DNA from: Haliea sp.
GTDB lineage: Bacteria; Pseudomonadota; Gammaproteobacteria; Pseudomonadales; Halieaceae
Assembly: GCA_024642245.1 (NCBI GenBank)
Contig: JAHEBM010000024.1
Location: 1-47,757, forward strand
Direction: 5' to 3'
Length of the DNA: 47,757 nucleotides
Position numbers and translations under genes: made by a program. The notes under the pieces were generated by a model that searched no databases, had not been told where the DNA came from, and saw only the letters and a program-made list of their open reading frames with translations. This document shows positions 38,979 through 47,324 of this stretch, piece by piece (the first letter of the stretch is position 1; each line of letters opens with the position of its first letter).

Positions 38979-39950
38979 ATGTCCGGGACCGGTTTCGCCA
39001 CCTCAGCACGGCGCACGATCAAGATGGAATCCGAGGCGGTCGCCGCTCTGGAAACCCGTATCGGCGCGGATTTCGAACGCGCCTGCGAACTGCTGCTGCA
39101 AACCCGCGGCAGGGTTATCGTAACGGGGATGGGGAAATCCGGGCATATCGCCCGCAAGATCGCAGCCACCCTGGCCAGCACGGGTACTCCCGCCTTTTTC
39201 GTGCACCCCGGGGAAGCAAGCCACGGGGACATGGGCATGATCACCTCCGAAGACGCCGTCATAGCCCTGTCCAACAGCGGCGCGGTAGCCGAAATCGTTA
39301 CCTTGCTGCCACTGCTGAAGCGCATGGGTACGGCGCTGGTAAGCATGACCGGCAACGACGAGTCAGTACTGGCCAAAGCCTCTGACGTACATCTCAACAC
39401 CGGTGTCGAAACCGAGGCCTGCCCACTGGACCTGGCGCCAACATCCAGTACCACCACGGCGCTGGTCATGGGCGACGCCCTCGCCATCGCCCTGCTGGAA
39501 GCGCGCGGCTTCACCGCCGACGATTTCGCGTTTTCCCATCCCGGCGGCACCCTGGGCAAGAAGTTGCTGCTCAAGGTAGCCGACGTGATGCGCTCAGGCG
39601 CCGCTATCCCCAGCGTAAAGCCCGGCACACCCCTGTCAGAGGCACTGCTGGAGATCAGCAACAAGGGCCTGGGGATGACCACCGTGCTTGACGCGGATGG
39701 CCGCCTGGCCGGTGTTTTCACCGATGGCGACCTGCGCCGCACGCTCAAGGCCCGCATCGATATCAATGAGACCCCTATGGCACAGCTGATGAGCGCCGGC
39801 GCCAAGACGGCGTCCCCGGACATGCTCGCCGCGGAGGCCATGCGGATCATGGAGGAGAACGAGATCAGCTCTCTGGTTGTGGTCGACCCTGACAAGCGCG
39901 TGGCCGGGGTGATTCACCTGATGCACCTCCTGCACGCGGGGCTTGCCTGA
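38979..39950 (+). CDS. kdsD: D-arabinose 5-phosphate isomerase KdsD
   Basis: Makes arabinose 5-phosphate, the first precursor of Kdo in LPS. The 323-residue protein has a SIS domain (TGMGKSGHIARKIAATLASTGTPAFFVHP, quoted in part: GMGKSGHIARK; and ALSNSG) followed by two CBS domains (from about residue 205). The FAFSHPGGTLGKKLL segment is typical. It follows yrbG by 14 bases. kdsC, which normally follows and acts two steps later, is missing. Confidence 0.96.
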   Translation: MSGTGFATSARRTIKMESEAVAALETRIGADFERACELLLQTRGRVIVTGMGKSGHIARKIAATLASTGTPAFFVHPGEASHGDMGMITSEDAVIALSNSGAVAEIVTLLPLLKRMGTALVSMTGNDESVLAKASDVHLNTGVETEACPLDLAPTSSTTTALVMGDALAIALLEARGFTADDFAFSHPGGTLGKKLLLKVADVMRSGAAIPSVKPGTPLSEALLEISNKGLGMTTVLDADGRLAGVFTDGDLRRTLKARIDINETPMAQLMSAGAKTASPDMLAAEAMRIMEENEISSLVVVDPDKRVAGVIHLMHLLHAGLA

Positions 39951-40197
39951 ACCGTGCCAGGCCCGGACAATTCCCGGCGCGCCTGTACGGCGGGTGAGCT
40001 GACGGACCTGGCGGCCAGAATGGCCTGCGCCGTCAACGCTGCCGCACCAGGCGCGCCACTGGCCGGAAAAATAAAATTGCCTCTGCCGGCGAACCGGTTA
40101 CCATCGGCTCCGGTCAGAGCACTACGGGGCCTGACAGGGAGCGAGGACGGCCCCCTGAGCCAGGAACCAGGAATGATGCCCAATGCGGAGAGTTACC
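39951..40197. other. Gap where kdsC and lptC are expected
   Basis: 247 bases between kdsD and lptA. In E. coli and Pseudomonas this place holds kdsC (about 530 bases) and lptC (about 570 bases). One open frame (from a GTG at 39954 into lptA) can be read, but its product has no HAD motif, membrane helix or other feature of KdsC or LptC, and no ribosome binding site. I see no clear promoter. Confidence 0.7.
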
Positions 40198-40809
40198 ATG
40201 TCCAACCATAGCCCACAGGGGCGCAAGCGACGACTGTCACGCTGGCCGGCAGGGCCGCGTGTCGCCATCCTCCTCGCCTGCCTACTTCCCGCCGGTGTCC
40301 AGGCCCTGCCCACCGACAAAGACCAGCCGATACGGATTACAGCCGACACCGCGATCCGCGATGAGAAGCAGGGTTTCACCGTCTACAGCGGCAACGTGCA
40401 TATGATCCAGGGCAGTCTCGACATCCTGGCCGATACCATCACCATCTACCACGAGACCGAGGAGGCGGATAAAATTGTCGCCGAGGGCAAGCCGGCAAAG
40501 ATGGAGCAGCGACCGGCGGTCGATGAGCCGATGGTTCGCGCCCGCGCGGAGGTCATCGAATACTACAAAGTCGAGGACCGGGTACACCTGAAGATCAATG
40601 CCCACATTACCCGGGATGATGGCAGCTCCGTAACGGGTGACTCCATCGACTACTACATAGCCGATGAGCTGGTGAAAGCAGATTCCAAGCAGTCGCCGGA
40701 CGGCAAGCGGGTACAGGTCGTTATCCCTTCCAAGCTGCTGCGCGAGGAAGAGCAACCTGGCAGTGCCCCGAAGGAAAAAGCCGCCGATGGCCCAGCTCAA
40801 AGCAAGTAA
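40198..40809 (+). CDS. lptA: LPS transport periplasmic protein LptA
   Basis: LptA forms the bridge that carries LPS across the periplasm. The ATG at 40198, with GGAGAG 4-9 bases upstream, gives 203 residues: a basic start, a signal peptide ending near GVQALP, then the OstA/LptA beta-jellyroll ([24 protein letters not shown], quoted in part: [29 protein letters not shown]). A charged C-terminal tail extends beyond the usual end. Its last 23 bases overlap lptB. Confidence 0.94.
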   Translation: MSNHSPQGRKRRLSRWPAGPRVAILLACLLPAGVQALPTDKDQPIRITADTAIRDEKQGFTVYSGNVHMIQGSLDILADTITIYHETEEADKIVAEGKPAKMEQRPAVDEPMVRARAEVIEYYKVEDRVHLKINAHITRDDGSSVTGDSIDYYIADELVKADSKQSPDGKRVQVVIPSKLLREEEQPGSAPKEKAADGPAQSK

Positions 40810-41512
40810 TCTCGCAAAAAGCTATCGCGGCAGGGAAGTCGTACAGGACGTTTCCCTCGAGATAGAGAGCGGTCAGGTCGTGGGGCTTTTAGGGCCAAAC
40901 GGCGCGGGCAAGACCACCTGTTTCTATATGATCATCGGTATCATCCGCGCCGATCGCGGCGTCATCAGTATCGACGGCGAGGACCTCACCAACCTGACCA
41001 TGCACCAACGAGCGCGCCGCGGCATAGGCTACCTTCCCCAGGAAGCCTCTGTTTTCCGCAAGTTGACCGTGGGCGACAACATCCTCGCCATCCTGGAGAC
41101 CCGCCGGGACCTCAACAAGTCGCAGCGACTGGCGCGCCGGGACGAACTGCTGGCGGAGTTCCACGTAGAGCACCTGCGCGACAACCTTGGGCAGTCGCTA
41201 TCCGGCGGCGAACGCCGGCGCGTGGAAATCGCCCGCGCGCTGGCAACCGAGCCCGACTTTATCCTGCTGGACGAACCCTTTGCCGGCGTTGACCCCATCT
41301 CGGTCAGCGATATCAAGCAAATCATCAATCACCTGCGCGACAGGGGTATCGGTGTACTCATTACCGACCACAATGTTCGCGACACCCTGGATATTTGTGA
41401 GAAGGCCTATATTGTCGGTGAAGGCCATATTATCGCCGCGGGCTCCGCCGAGGAAGTGCTGGCCAACAAACACGTCCGCAAGGTGTACCTGGGCGACCAG
41501 TTCCGCATGTAA
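40787..41512 (+). CDS. lptB: LPS export ABC transporter ATPase LptB
   Basis: ATPase that drives LPS extraction by LptFG. The ATG at 40787 (AAGGA upstream) gives 241 residues, standard for LptB. Walker A is GPNGAGKTT (36-44), the signature [13 protein letters not shown], Walker [14 protein letters not shown], and the switch His is in ITDHNVRDT. It overlaps lptA and precedes rpoN as usual. LptF and LptG are not in the window. Confidence 0.98.
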   Translation: MAQLKASNLAKSYRGREVVQDVSLEIESGQVVGLLGPNGAGKTTCFYMIIGIIRADRGVISIDGEDLTNLTMHQRARRGIGYLPQEASVFRKLTVGDNILAILETRRDLNKSQRLARRDELLAEFHVEHLRDNLGQSLSGGERRRVEIARALATEPDFILLDEPFAGVDPISVSDIKQIINHLRDRGIGVLITDHNVRDTLDICEKAYIVGEGHIIAAGSAEEVLANKHVRKVYLGDQFRM

Positions 41513-41600
41513 TCGAGCCTCTACACCACACTGTGACGGGAATATTGAGCGATCCCGTTCTCACTTCCAGCAAAGCATAAGCAAATTTCGCGCCAAGCAG

Positions 41601-41630
41601 TTGCCACCCCGTGCAAACGGGGGCTACACT
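41601..41630 (+). promoter_or_regulatory. Predicted rpoN promoter with inverted repeat in the spacer
   Basis: A -35 TTGCCA (41601-41606) and -10 TACACT (41625-41630) are 18 bases apart. The spacer contains a perfect inverted repeat, CCCCGT (41607-41612) and ACGGGG (41617-41622), a possible operator. Predicted start is near 41637, giving rpoN a leader of about 60 bases. Confidence 0.6.
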
Positions 41631-41695
41631 GAGTCCGTGTCATCACGTTCAAGCCACCGGGGGCGAGCGCCCTCCCGAGGAAGCCCGATACATAC

Positions 41696-43207
41696 ATGAA
41701 ACAGTCGCTGCAACTAAAACTGGGCCAACAGCTGACGATGACGCCGCAGCTGCAGCAGGCAATCCGGTTACTGCAGCTGTCAACCATGGATCTCCAGCAG
41801 GAAATCCAGCAGGCGCTGGACAGCAACCCCATGCTGGAAGTTGAGGAAGACGGGGACAGCGATTACGACGACACCTTCGGCCAACGCGACGGCAAAACCG
41901 GCGAGCGCGAGTCCACCAGCACCGACTCTGGGGCGGACAAGCCCGGGGGCGACGACGCCGACCAGTCGATCGACGATACCGAATGGACCGCAGGGCTGCC
42001 GGAGGACCTGCCGGTCGATACCCAGTGGGACGACCTGTTGCCATCGGCCTCGGCCTCATCACTGTCCGGCGACGACCTGTCCGATACCGGCTTCGACAGC
42101 CGCAATGCTGCCAGCGACTCGCTGCGCGACCAGTTGATGTGGCAGCTGAACCTGACGCGCCTGTCGGACGTCGATCGTGTCATCGCCCTGGCTATCATCG
42201 ACGCTACCGACGATAACGGGCGGGTCATGCAGGAGCTGGAGGACATCCGCCAGTCCCTGTCCGGGGAGATGGACCTCGAAATCGACCTGGACGAAGTGGT
42301 GGCGGTTCTGCACCGCCTGCAGCAATTTGAGCCCGCCGGAGTTTGCACGCGCGACCTGCAGGAATGCCTGCTGGTGCAGTTACAACAGTTACCGCCATCA
42401 ACCCCCTGGCTGGACCAGGCGAGGATTATCCTCAGCCGTCACATCAACCAGCTGGGCAACGGCGATTACAGCCAGATTCTGCGACGCACCCGGCTGAAGG
42501 AGAGTGAGCTGAAGCAGGTACTCGGCCTGATCCAGTCACTGGACCCGAACCCCGGCCAGTCAGTGGGCCAGGACAACACCGAGTACGTCGTTCCCGATGT
42601 CTTTGTGAGCAAAAAGGATGGCCGCTGGGTGGTGGAACTCAACCCGGACATCGCACCGAAACTACGAATCAACAGCGACTACGCCAGCCTGATCAAGCGT
42701 GCCGACAGCAGCGCCGACAACACCTTCCTGCGGGACAACCTGCAGGAGGCCCGCTGGTTCCTCAAGAGCCTGCACAGCCGCAACGAGACACTGATGAAGG
42801 TGGCAACCCGGATCGTGGAACACCAACGCAACTTCCTGGAGTACGGCGCCGAGGCGATGAAACCCCTGGTACTGCATGAAATTGCTGAACTGGTAGAGAT
42901 GCACGAATCCACCATCTCCCGCGTTACCACGCAGAAGTACATGCATACACCGCGGGGCGTATTCGAACTCAAGTACTTTTTCTCGAGCCATGTGGCAACG
43001 ACTTCCGGTGGCGAGTGCTCCTCGACCGCCATACGAGCGCTGATCCGCAAGCTGGTGGCAGCGGAGAACCCACGCAAACCCCTCAGCGACAATAAAATCA
43101 CCCAGTTACTGCAGGAACAGGGTGTCCAGGTAGCCCGCCGGACCATCGCAAAATACCGCGAATCCCTGATGATACCGCCGTCCAATGAACGCAAGCGGCT
43201 GGTGTAG
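41696..43207 (+). CDS. rpoN: RNA polymerase sigma-54 factor RpoN
   Basis: Alternative sigma factor for enhancer-dependent promoters. The 503-residue protein has the Gln/Leu-rich region I ([25 protein letters not shown]), an acidic region II (about residues 45-120, rich in D, E, S and G), the core-binding domain, and the C-terminal RpoN box [10 protein letters not shown] that reads the -24 element. The ATG at 41696 follows GAGGAAG by 12 bases, a rather long spacing. Confidence 0.98.
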   Translation: MKQSLQLKLGQQLTMTPQLQQAIRLLQLSTMDLQQEIQQALDSNPMLEVEEDGDSDYDDTFGQRDGKTGERESTSTDSGADKPGGDDADQSIDDTEWTAGLPEDLPVDTQWDDLLPSASASSLSGDDLSDTGFDSRNAASDSLRDQLMWQLNLTRLSDVDRVIALAIIDATDDNGRVMQELEDIRQSLSGEMDLEIDLDEVVAVLHRLQQFEPAGVCTRDLQECLLVQLQQLPPSTPWLDQARIILSRHINQLGNGDYSQILRRTRLKESELKQVLGLIQSLDPNPGQSVGQDNTEYVVPDVFVSKKDGRWVVELNPDIAPKLRINSDYASLIKRADSSADNTFLRDNLQEARWFLKSLHSRNETLMKVATRIVEHQRNFLEYGAEAMKPLVLHEIAELVEMHESTISRVTTQKYMHTPRGVFELKYFFSSHVATTSGGECSSTAIRALIRKLVAAENPRKPLSDNKITQLLQEQGVQVARRTIAKYRESLMIPPSNERKRLV

Positions 43208-43274
43208 CGGACACCGGGTGAAATATCTCGTTTCCAATCCGCCAGTGGTCTAGAATTCTGCACATGACCACGCA

Positions 43275-43307
43275 AATCCGGTCCAATCCGGTGCCGGCTT
43301 AACCGGC
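43275..43307. repeat. Direct and inverted repeats in the hpf leader
   Basis: AATCCGGT occurs twice with a 10-base period (43275-43282 and 43285-43292), followed by GCCGG (43293-43297) and CCGGC (43303-43307) as a small hairpin. They lie in the 123-base gap between rpoN and hpf, downstream of a TAGAAT (43251-43256) that could be a -10 box. Confidence 0.45.
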
Positions 43308-43330
43308 CTAACGTAGAAGAGGAGCTGTAT

Positions 43331-43618
43331 ATGCAATTAAACGTCAGCGGTCACCACGTGGAGGTTACGGACCCATTGCGCGAATATGTCGCGAATAAAT
43401 TCGAACGCCTGCAACGGCATTTTGACCAGATCACCAACACCCAGGTCACACTGATAGTAGAAAAGATGGTGCAGAAAGCAGAAGCCACCATCCACATCTC
43501 CGGGGCAGATATCTTCGCCGCCTCCGAGTCCGAAGACATGTATGCCGCCATCGATGCACTCGCCGACAAACTCGACCGCCAACTCATCAAACACAAGGAA
43601 AAATCCAGAGGGCGCTAG
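43331..43618 (+). CDS. hpf: Ribosome hibernation promoting factor, short form (HPF)
   Basis: 95-residue protein that binds the decoding centre and helps form inactive 100S ribosomes in stationary phase. The sequence shows the family pattern: VSGHHVEVTDPLREYVANKFERL, then QVTLIVEKMVQKAEATIHISG and DMYAAIDALADKLDRQLIKHKEK (quoted in part). It is the short form without the long C-terminal dimerisation domain. The ATG at 43331 has a strong AGAGGAG site. It follows rpoN as in most gammaproteobacteria. Confidence 0.96.
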   Translation: MQLNVSGHHVEVTDPLREYVANKFERLQRHFDQITNTQVTLIVEKMVQKAEATIHISGADIFAASESEDMYAAIDALADKLDRQLIKHKEKSRGR

Positions 43619-43634
43619 CCTTACTCTCCACACT

Positions 43635-44084
43635 ATGACTTTCCTGACTGAGATCCTGACGCCGGAGCGAACCGTTTGCCATGCGCCCTGCGTCAGCAAA
43701 AAACGCCTGTTTGAAACTGTCGCCCGCATTTTCAGCGAAGATCACCCCGCCCTGCACTATGACGAGGTGTTTGCCCTGCTGATTGCCCGGGAAAAACTCG
43801 GCAGTACCGGCCTCGGCCACGGCATCGCTATTCCCCACTGTCGGGTCGATGCCTGCCCGCAGCCGGCTGGTGCCCTGATCACCCTCGAACAGGCCATTGA
43901 TTTTGATGCGCCTGATGACCAGCCGGTGGACCTGATTTTTGCCCTGCTGGTGCCCGGCGAGGCCCACCAGCAACACCTGGACATCCTGGCCAACGTCGCT
44001 CGCCTGTTCAGCCAGGGCAGTTTCTGCCAGCAGCTGCGCGCCGCCGGCGATGACCGGGCGCTGTACGACGTTGCGCTGGGGTGA
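43635..44084 (+). CDS. ptsN: Nitrogen PTS EIIA component PtsN
   Basis: EIIA-Ntr takes phosphate from PtsO and regulates potassium, nitrogen and envelope functions by binding partners. With the ATG at 43635 (MTFLTEILTPE) it is 149 residues. The phosphorylated His is H68 in GIAIPHCRVD. Ribosome binding site is weak, perhaps because of coupling to hpf 16 bases upstream. No sugar-transport EIIB or EIIC genes are near. Confidence 0.96.
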   Translation: MTFLTEILTPERTVCHAPCVSKKRLFETVARIFSEDHPALHYDEVFALLIAREKLGSTGLGHGIAIPHCRVDACPQPAGALITLEQAIDFDAPDDQPVDLIFALLVPGEAHQQHLDILANVARLFSQGSFCQQLRAAGDDRALYDVALG

Positions 44085-44129
44085 ACCTCAACGCAGCGGT
44101 CCCGGAAGCTGGCCGCGGAAGGCGAGAAT

Positions 44130-45008
44130 ATGAGTGACGAGACACAGCGGCAAATGCAACTGGTCATCATCAGCGGCCGCTCGGGTTCGGGCAAGAGTAC
44201 CGCGCTGCACCAGCTGGAGGACGAGGGCTATTATTGCATAGACAACCTGCCCGCCTCGCTGCTGCCTGCGCTGGTGCAGGAGACGAGCCGACAGGACTTC
44301 AGCCACTTCCGTGGCACCGCGGTTTGTATTGACGCACGTAACGCGTGGAAGGACCTGGTCGATTTCACCGATATCGTCGATGCACTGCCGGACTTCGTGC
44401 ACCGGGAAATACTGTTTCTCGATGCACAGGATTCCGCCCTGATCAAGCGCTTCAGCGAAACCCGCCGGCGGCATCCACTGAGCAGTGAAAGCACGCCCCT
44501 GGCTGAGGCGATAGACAAGGAGCGCCTGTTGCTGGGGCCGATCTCAAGCGACGCATCCCTGGTACTGGACACCACCCAGATGACCATTTACGAACTGCGT
44601 GATGCCATCAAGCAGAGGCTGCTCAAAAACAGTATCGGCACCATGTCGCTGCTGTTCCAGTCCTTTGGTTTCAAGCGCGGCGTACCGGCGGACGCCGACC
44701 TGGTTTTCGACGTCAGGATGTTGCCCAACCCGCACTGGGTCAAGGAATTGCGACTCAAGAGCGGCCTGGATCGCGAGGTACAGGAATTCCTCGAGTCACA
44801 ACCGCTGGCCGGCGAGCTGTACGGGGACATTTGTCACTATCTGGATACCTGGCTGCCGCGCTACAAGGACAGTAATCGCAGTTATATGACCGTCGCCCTC
44901 GGTTGTACCGGGGGGCAACATCGTTCAGTATACCTGGCCGACCGTTTATTCCGTTACTATCGGGCCCACTATACCAACATCCACGTAAGACACAGGGAAC
45001 TGCAATAA
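44130..45008 (+). CDS. rapZ: RNase adaptor / P-loop protein RapZ
   Basis: RapZ binds small RNAs and, in enterobacteria, delivers GlmZ to RNase E to tune glucosamine-6-phosphate synthesis. The 292-residue protein has Walker A GRSGSGKS (16-23), the YYCIDNLP and FLDAQDSALIKRFSETRRRHPL segments, and the C-terminal domain with FKRGVPADADLVFDVR, ALGCTGGQHRSVYLAD and HREL. It lies between ptsN and ptsO as usual. Confidence 0.97.
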   Translation: MSDETQRQMQLVIISGRSGSGKSTALHQLEDEGYYCIDNLPASLLPALVQETSRQDFSHFRGTAVCIDARNAWKDLVDFTDIVDALPDFVHREILFLDAQDSALIKRFSETRRRHPLSSESTPLAEAIDKERLLLGPISSDASLVLDTTQMTIYELRDAIKQRLLKNSIGTMSLLFQSFGFKRGVPADADLVFDVRMLPNPHWVKELRLKSGLDREVQEFLESQPLAGELYGDICHYLDTWLPRYKDSNRSYMTVALGCTGGQHRSVYLADRLFRYYRAHYTNIHVRHRELQ

Positions 45009-45012
45009 GCCC

Positions 45013-45282
45013 GTGATCCAGACCCAGGTAACCATTATCAACAAGCTAGGCCTGCATGCTCGCGCAGCGGCCAAGTTCGTCAGCTGTGCCGCCGCTTTTG
45101 CCAGCACTATCCAGGCGGGCAAGGAAGGCAAACTGGTGGATGGCAAAAGTATCATGTCGGTGATGATGCTGGCTGCCGGCAAGGGCACGGTGCTCGACCT
45201 GAAGATAGAAGGCAGGGACGAGCAGGCCGCACTGCAGGCACTGCAGGAACTCATAGCAAATCGCTTCGACGAGCCCGAGTAG
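45013..45282 (+). CDS. ptsO: Nitrogen PTS phosphocarrier NPr (PtsO)
   Basis: 89-residue HPr-like protein that passes phosphate from EI-Ntr (PtsP) to PtsN. The active His is H15 in NKLGLHARAAAKF, and GKSIMSVMMLAAGKGT carries the HPr serine region. The start is GTG at 45013, 4 bases after the rapZ stop, so coupling is likely. ptsP is not in the window. Confidence 0.96.
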   Translation: MIQTQVTIINKLGLHARAAAKFVSCAAAFASTIQAGKEGKLVDGKSIMSVMMLAAGKGTVLDLKIEGRDEQAALQALQELIANRFDEPE

Positions 45283-45301
45283 AGCCCCGGCCACGCCCTG
45301 G

Positions 45302-45348
45302 CGGCCACCCGGCGCATGGCGTATCAATGCGCCGGGCCCTGGTGGCCG
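45302..45348. repeat. Long hairpin just after ptsO
   Basis: CGGCCACC followed by CGGCGCAT (45302-45317) pairs with ATGCGCCGG (45327-45335) and GGTGGCCG (45341-45348), leaving a 9-base loop and a 5-base interior bulge. It starts 20 bases after the ptsO stop and has no T-run, so it looks like a 3'-end stabilising structure or part of a two-hairpin terminator with the one at 45398. Confidence 0.65.
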
Positions 45349-45366
45349 TATCTGTAACTAATCACG

Positions 45367-45395
45367 TTGTTGTAGCCGCTGCTTTACCCGATAAT
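45367..45395 (+). promoter_or_regulatory. Predicted mgtE promoter
   Basis: A -35 TTGTTG (45367-45372) and -10 GATAAT (45390-45395) with 17-base spacing. The predicted start, near 45402, falls inside the left arm of the terminator that follows, so a transcript begun here would keep only part of that hairpin. Confidence 0.6.
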
Positions 45396-45397
45396 TG

Positions 45398-45431
45398 CCC
45401 CCCACCGGGTGCGCGCCCGTGGGGGGATTTT
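45398..45431 (+). terminator. Intrinsic terminator between ptsO and mgtE
   Basis: CCCCCCACCGGG pairs with CCCGTGGGGGG (one bulged C) around a 6-base loop, followed by ATTTTT. It should end transcription of the rpoN-ptsO operon. It lies only about 15 bases before the mgtE start. Confidence 0.85.
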
Positions 45432-45445
45432 TCGGGAAAAATGCT

Positions 45446-46798
45446 GTGAGCCAGATAGAAGAGACATCCCAGAAGACCTTCGACAAGCTGACCCTGGCCC
45501 TGGACAGCGGCACCTTCGTGGATGTCCGTCGCATGTTTAACGGGCTACCTCCCGCCGATGCCGCCCACCTGCTCGAATCCTCTCCGCCGAAATTCCGCCA
45601 CATTCTCTGGCAAATGATGGAGGAGGAAAACGAGGGTGAAGTTCTCAATGAACTGAGCGATGAGCTGCGAATTGACTTCCTGAGCGAGATGGAGGCGCCC
45701 AAGGTCGCCGAGCTCATGGGGGGACTGGAAGACGACGACGTCGCCGATATCCTGCAGCAACTGCCCGACCGAATCACCCGCGAAGTCCTCACCAGCATGG
45801 ATCACCAGGACCGATCACGCCTGGAGCGGGTGATGCTCTACCCCGAGGACACCGCCGGTGGCCTGATGAATACGGATACCATCACCATCCGGGCGCCGCT
45901 GACGCTGGACGTGGTGTTGCGTTACTTGCGGCGCCACGAAGAAATTCCGGAGATGACCGACAACCTGATCGTGGTGAACCGCTCCGACCGGTTCATCGGC
46001 CTGCTCCCCCTGCGCACGCTGCTGGTATCTGACCCCTCGGCGTCGGTGCGGGAAATGATGGACACAGATGTCGAACCCATCCCGGTGGATATGCCGGATT
46101 CGGATGTCGCGCGCCTGTTTGAACGCAACGACTGGGTATCTGCACCCGTGGTCGACGCCGATGGTCGACTGGTGGGCCGGATTACCATCGATGACGTGGT
46201 CGACGTTATCCGCGAGGATGCAGATCACTCCTTTATGTCCATGGCCGGCCTGGGGGAAGACGAGGACACCTTCGCGCCAGTTTTCCGCACGGCCCCGCGG
46301 CGCGCGGTCTGGCTGGGTATAAACCTTGCCACCGCTTTCATCGCCTCGGGTGTTATCAATATTTTCCAGGGCACGATTGAAAAAGTGGTCGCGCTGGCGG
46401 TCCTGATGCCTATCGTGGCCTCCATGGGAGGGATCGCAGGCACCCAGACCCTGACCGTGCTCGTCCGCGGCATAGCGCTTGGCCAGGTGGGGCGCAGCAA
46501 CCAGGCCTGGCTTATCAACCGGGAGGTCATGGTCGGGCTTCTCAACGGCATTCTGTGGGCAGCGGTGGTCGCCGTGGCGGCGTCACTCTGGTTCAGGGAC
46601 TGGAACATCGGCCTGATCATCGCCGCGGCCATGGTCATCAATCTGATAACGGCTGCGTTCATGGGTGCCGTGCTTCCCCTGCTGATGACTCGCATCAAAA
46701 TCGACCCGGCGTTGGCCGGTGGTGTCGTGCTCACCACGGTCACCGACGTGGTTGGCTTCGTGTCTTTCCTCGGCCTGGCAACCCTCGTTTATGCCTGA
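45446..46798 (+). CDS. mgtE: Magnesium transporter MgtE
   Basis: Mg2+ channel of the MgtE family. The GTG at 45446, with GGGAA upstream, gives 450 residues: an N-terminal helical superhelix domain (about 1-130), two CBS domains (about 135-260) that sense cytoplasmic Mg2+, and five membrane helices (about 285-450) with the pore region PIVASMGGIAGTQTLTV and the acidic IDPALAGGVVLTTVTDVVGF stretch (quoted in part). An ATG at 45441 is out of frame. It overlaps darP by 8 bases. Confidence 0.95.
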   Translation: MSQIEETSQKTFDKLTLALDSGTFVDVRRMFNGLPPADAAHLLESSPPKFRHILWQMMEEENEGEVLNELSDELRIDFLSEMEAPKVAELMGGLEDDDVADILQQLPDRITREVLTSMDHQDRSRLERVMLYPEDTAGGLMNTDTITIRAPLTLDVVLRYLRRHEEIPEMTDNLIVVNRSDRFIGLLPLRTLLVSDPSASVREMMDTDVEPIPVDMPDSDVARLFERNDWVSAPVVDADGRLVGRITIDDVVDVIREDADHSFMSMAGLGEDEDTFAPVFRTAPRRAVWLGINLATAFIASGVINIFQGTIEKVVALAVLMPIVASMGGIAGTQTLTVLVRGIALGQVGRSNQAWLINREVMVGLLNGILWAAVVAVAASLWFRDWNIGLIIAAAMVINLITAAFMGAVLPLLMTRIKIDPALAGGVVLTTVTDVVGFVSFLGLATLVYA

Positions 46799-47324
46799 GC
46801 AGGATGACCAGTTTGACGGGGCCGAATCGGAAGGACCCAGCAAAAGCGCCCTCAAACGCCAGATGCTCGCCCTGCAAAAACTGGGGGAGACCCTGGTAGC
46901 GCTCAGCGAAAAACAGCTGGGCAAAATGCCTATCACTGACGAACGACTGCTGGAGATCATTCGCGAGGCCCGCGCCATGCGTAGCCACGGTGCCCGGCGC
47001 CGGCATTTGCAGTTGATTGGCAAGGTGATGCGCGACATCGACCCGGAGCCGATCGAGGATGCCCTGGGAGCCATCGACCGCCAGCGCCTGGAAGACGCAG
47101 AACTGTTCCACCAGCTCGAGAAGCTGCGGGACGACGTGATAGCGGCGGGCATGCAGGGCACTGAACTGGTGGTCGGCCGCTGGCCGCAAGCGGATCGCCA
47201 ACAATTACGGCAGATCATTCTGCAGCACCAGCGCGAAAGCGCGGGTGGCAAACCACCGGCCGCCTCACGCAAGCTGTTTCGTTATCTACGTGATCTGCAG
47301 GAACTCTACGGCGAACCCGACTGA
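46791..47324 (+). CDS. darP: Ribosome-associated protein DarP (YjgA, DUF615)
   Basis: 177-residue protein of the YjgA family, which binds late 50S precursors and helps ribosome maturation. Family features: an acidic start, PSKSALKRQMLALQKLGETLV, MRSHGARRRHLQLIGKVMRDID and a C-terminal RKLFRYLRDL. The ATG at 46791 lies inside the mgtE end (ATGCCTGA), suggesting coupling. Its last 19 bases overlap the convergent yhdP-like gene. Confidence 0.95.
   Translation: MPEQDDQFDGAESEGPSKSALKRQMLALQKLGETLVALSEKQLGKMPITDERLLEIIREARAMRSHGARRRHLQLIGKVMRDIDPEPIEDALGAIDRQRLEDAELFHQLEKLRDDVIAAGMQGTELVVGRWPQADRQQLRQIILQHQRESAGGKPPAASRKLFRYLRDLQELYGEPD

Noticed and set aside
39954..40211. Open frame read as a small gene or kdsC/lptC remnant
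   Set aside because: Its product shows no HAD motif, membrane helix or any similarity to KdsC or LptC that I can see. It lacks a ribosome binding site and runs out of frame into lptA.
43245..43262. Sigma-54 promoter upstream of hpf (TGG...TGCA)
   Set aside because: The GG and GC elements are 11 bases apart instead of the required 10, and the rest of the consensus is poor.
45283..45445. Possible Mg2+ riboswitch (M-box) ahead of mgtE
   Set aside because: The gap is only 163 bases and is taken up by two hairpins, a promoter and a terminator. The predicted transcript leader is about 45 bases, far too short for an M-box.
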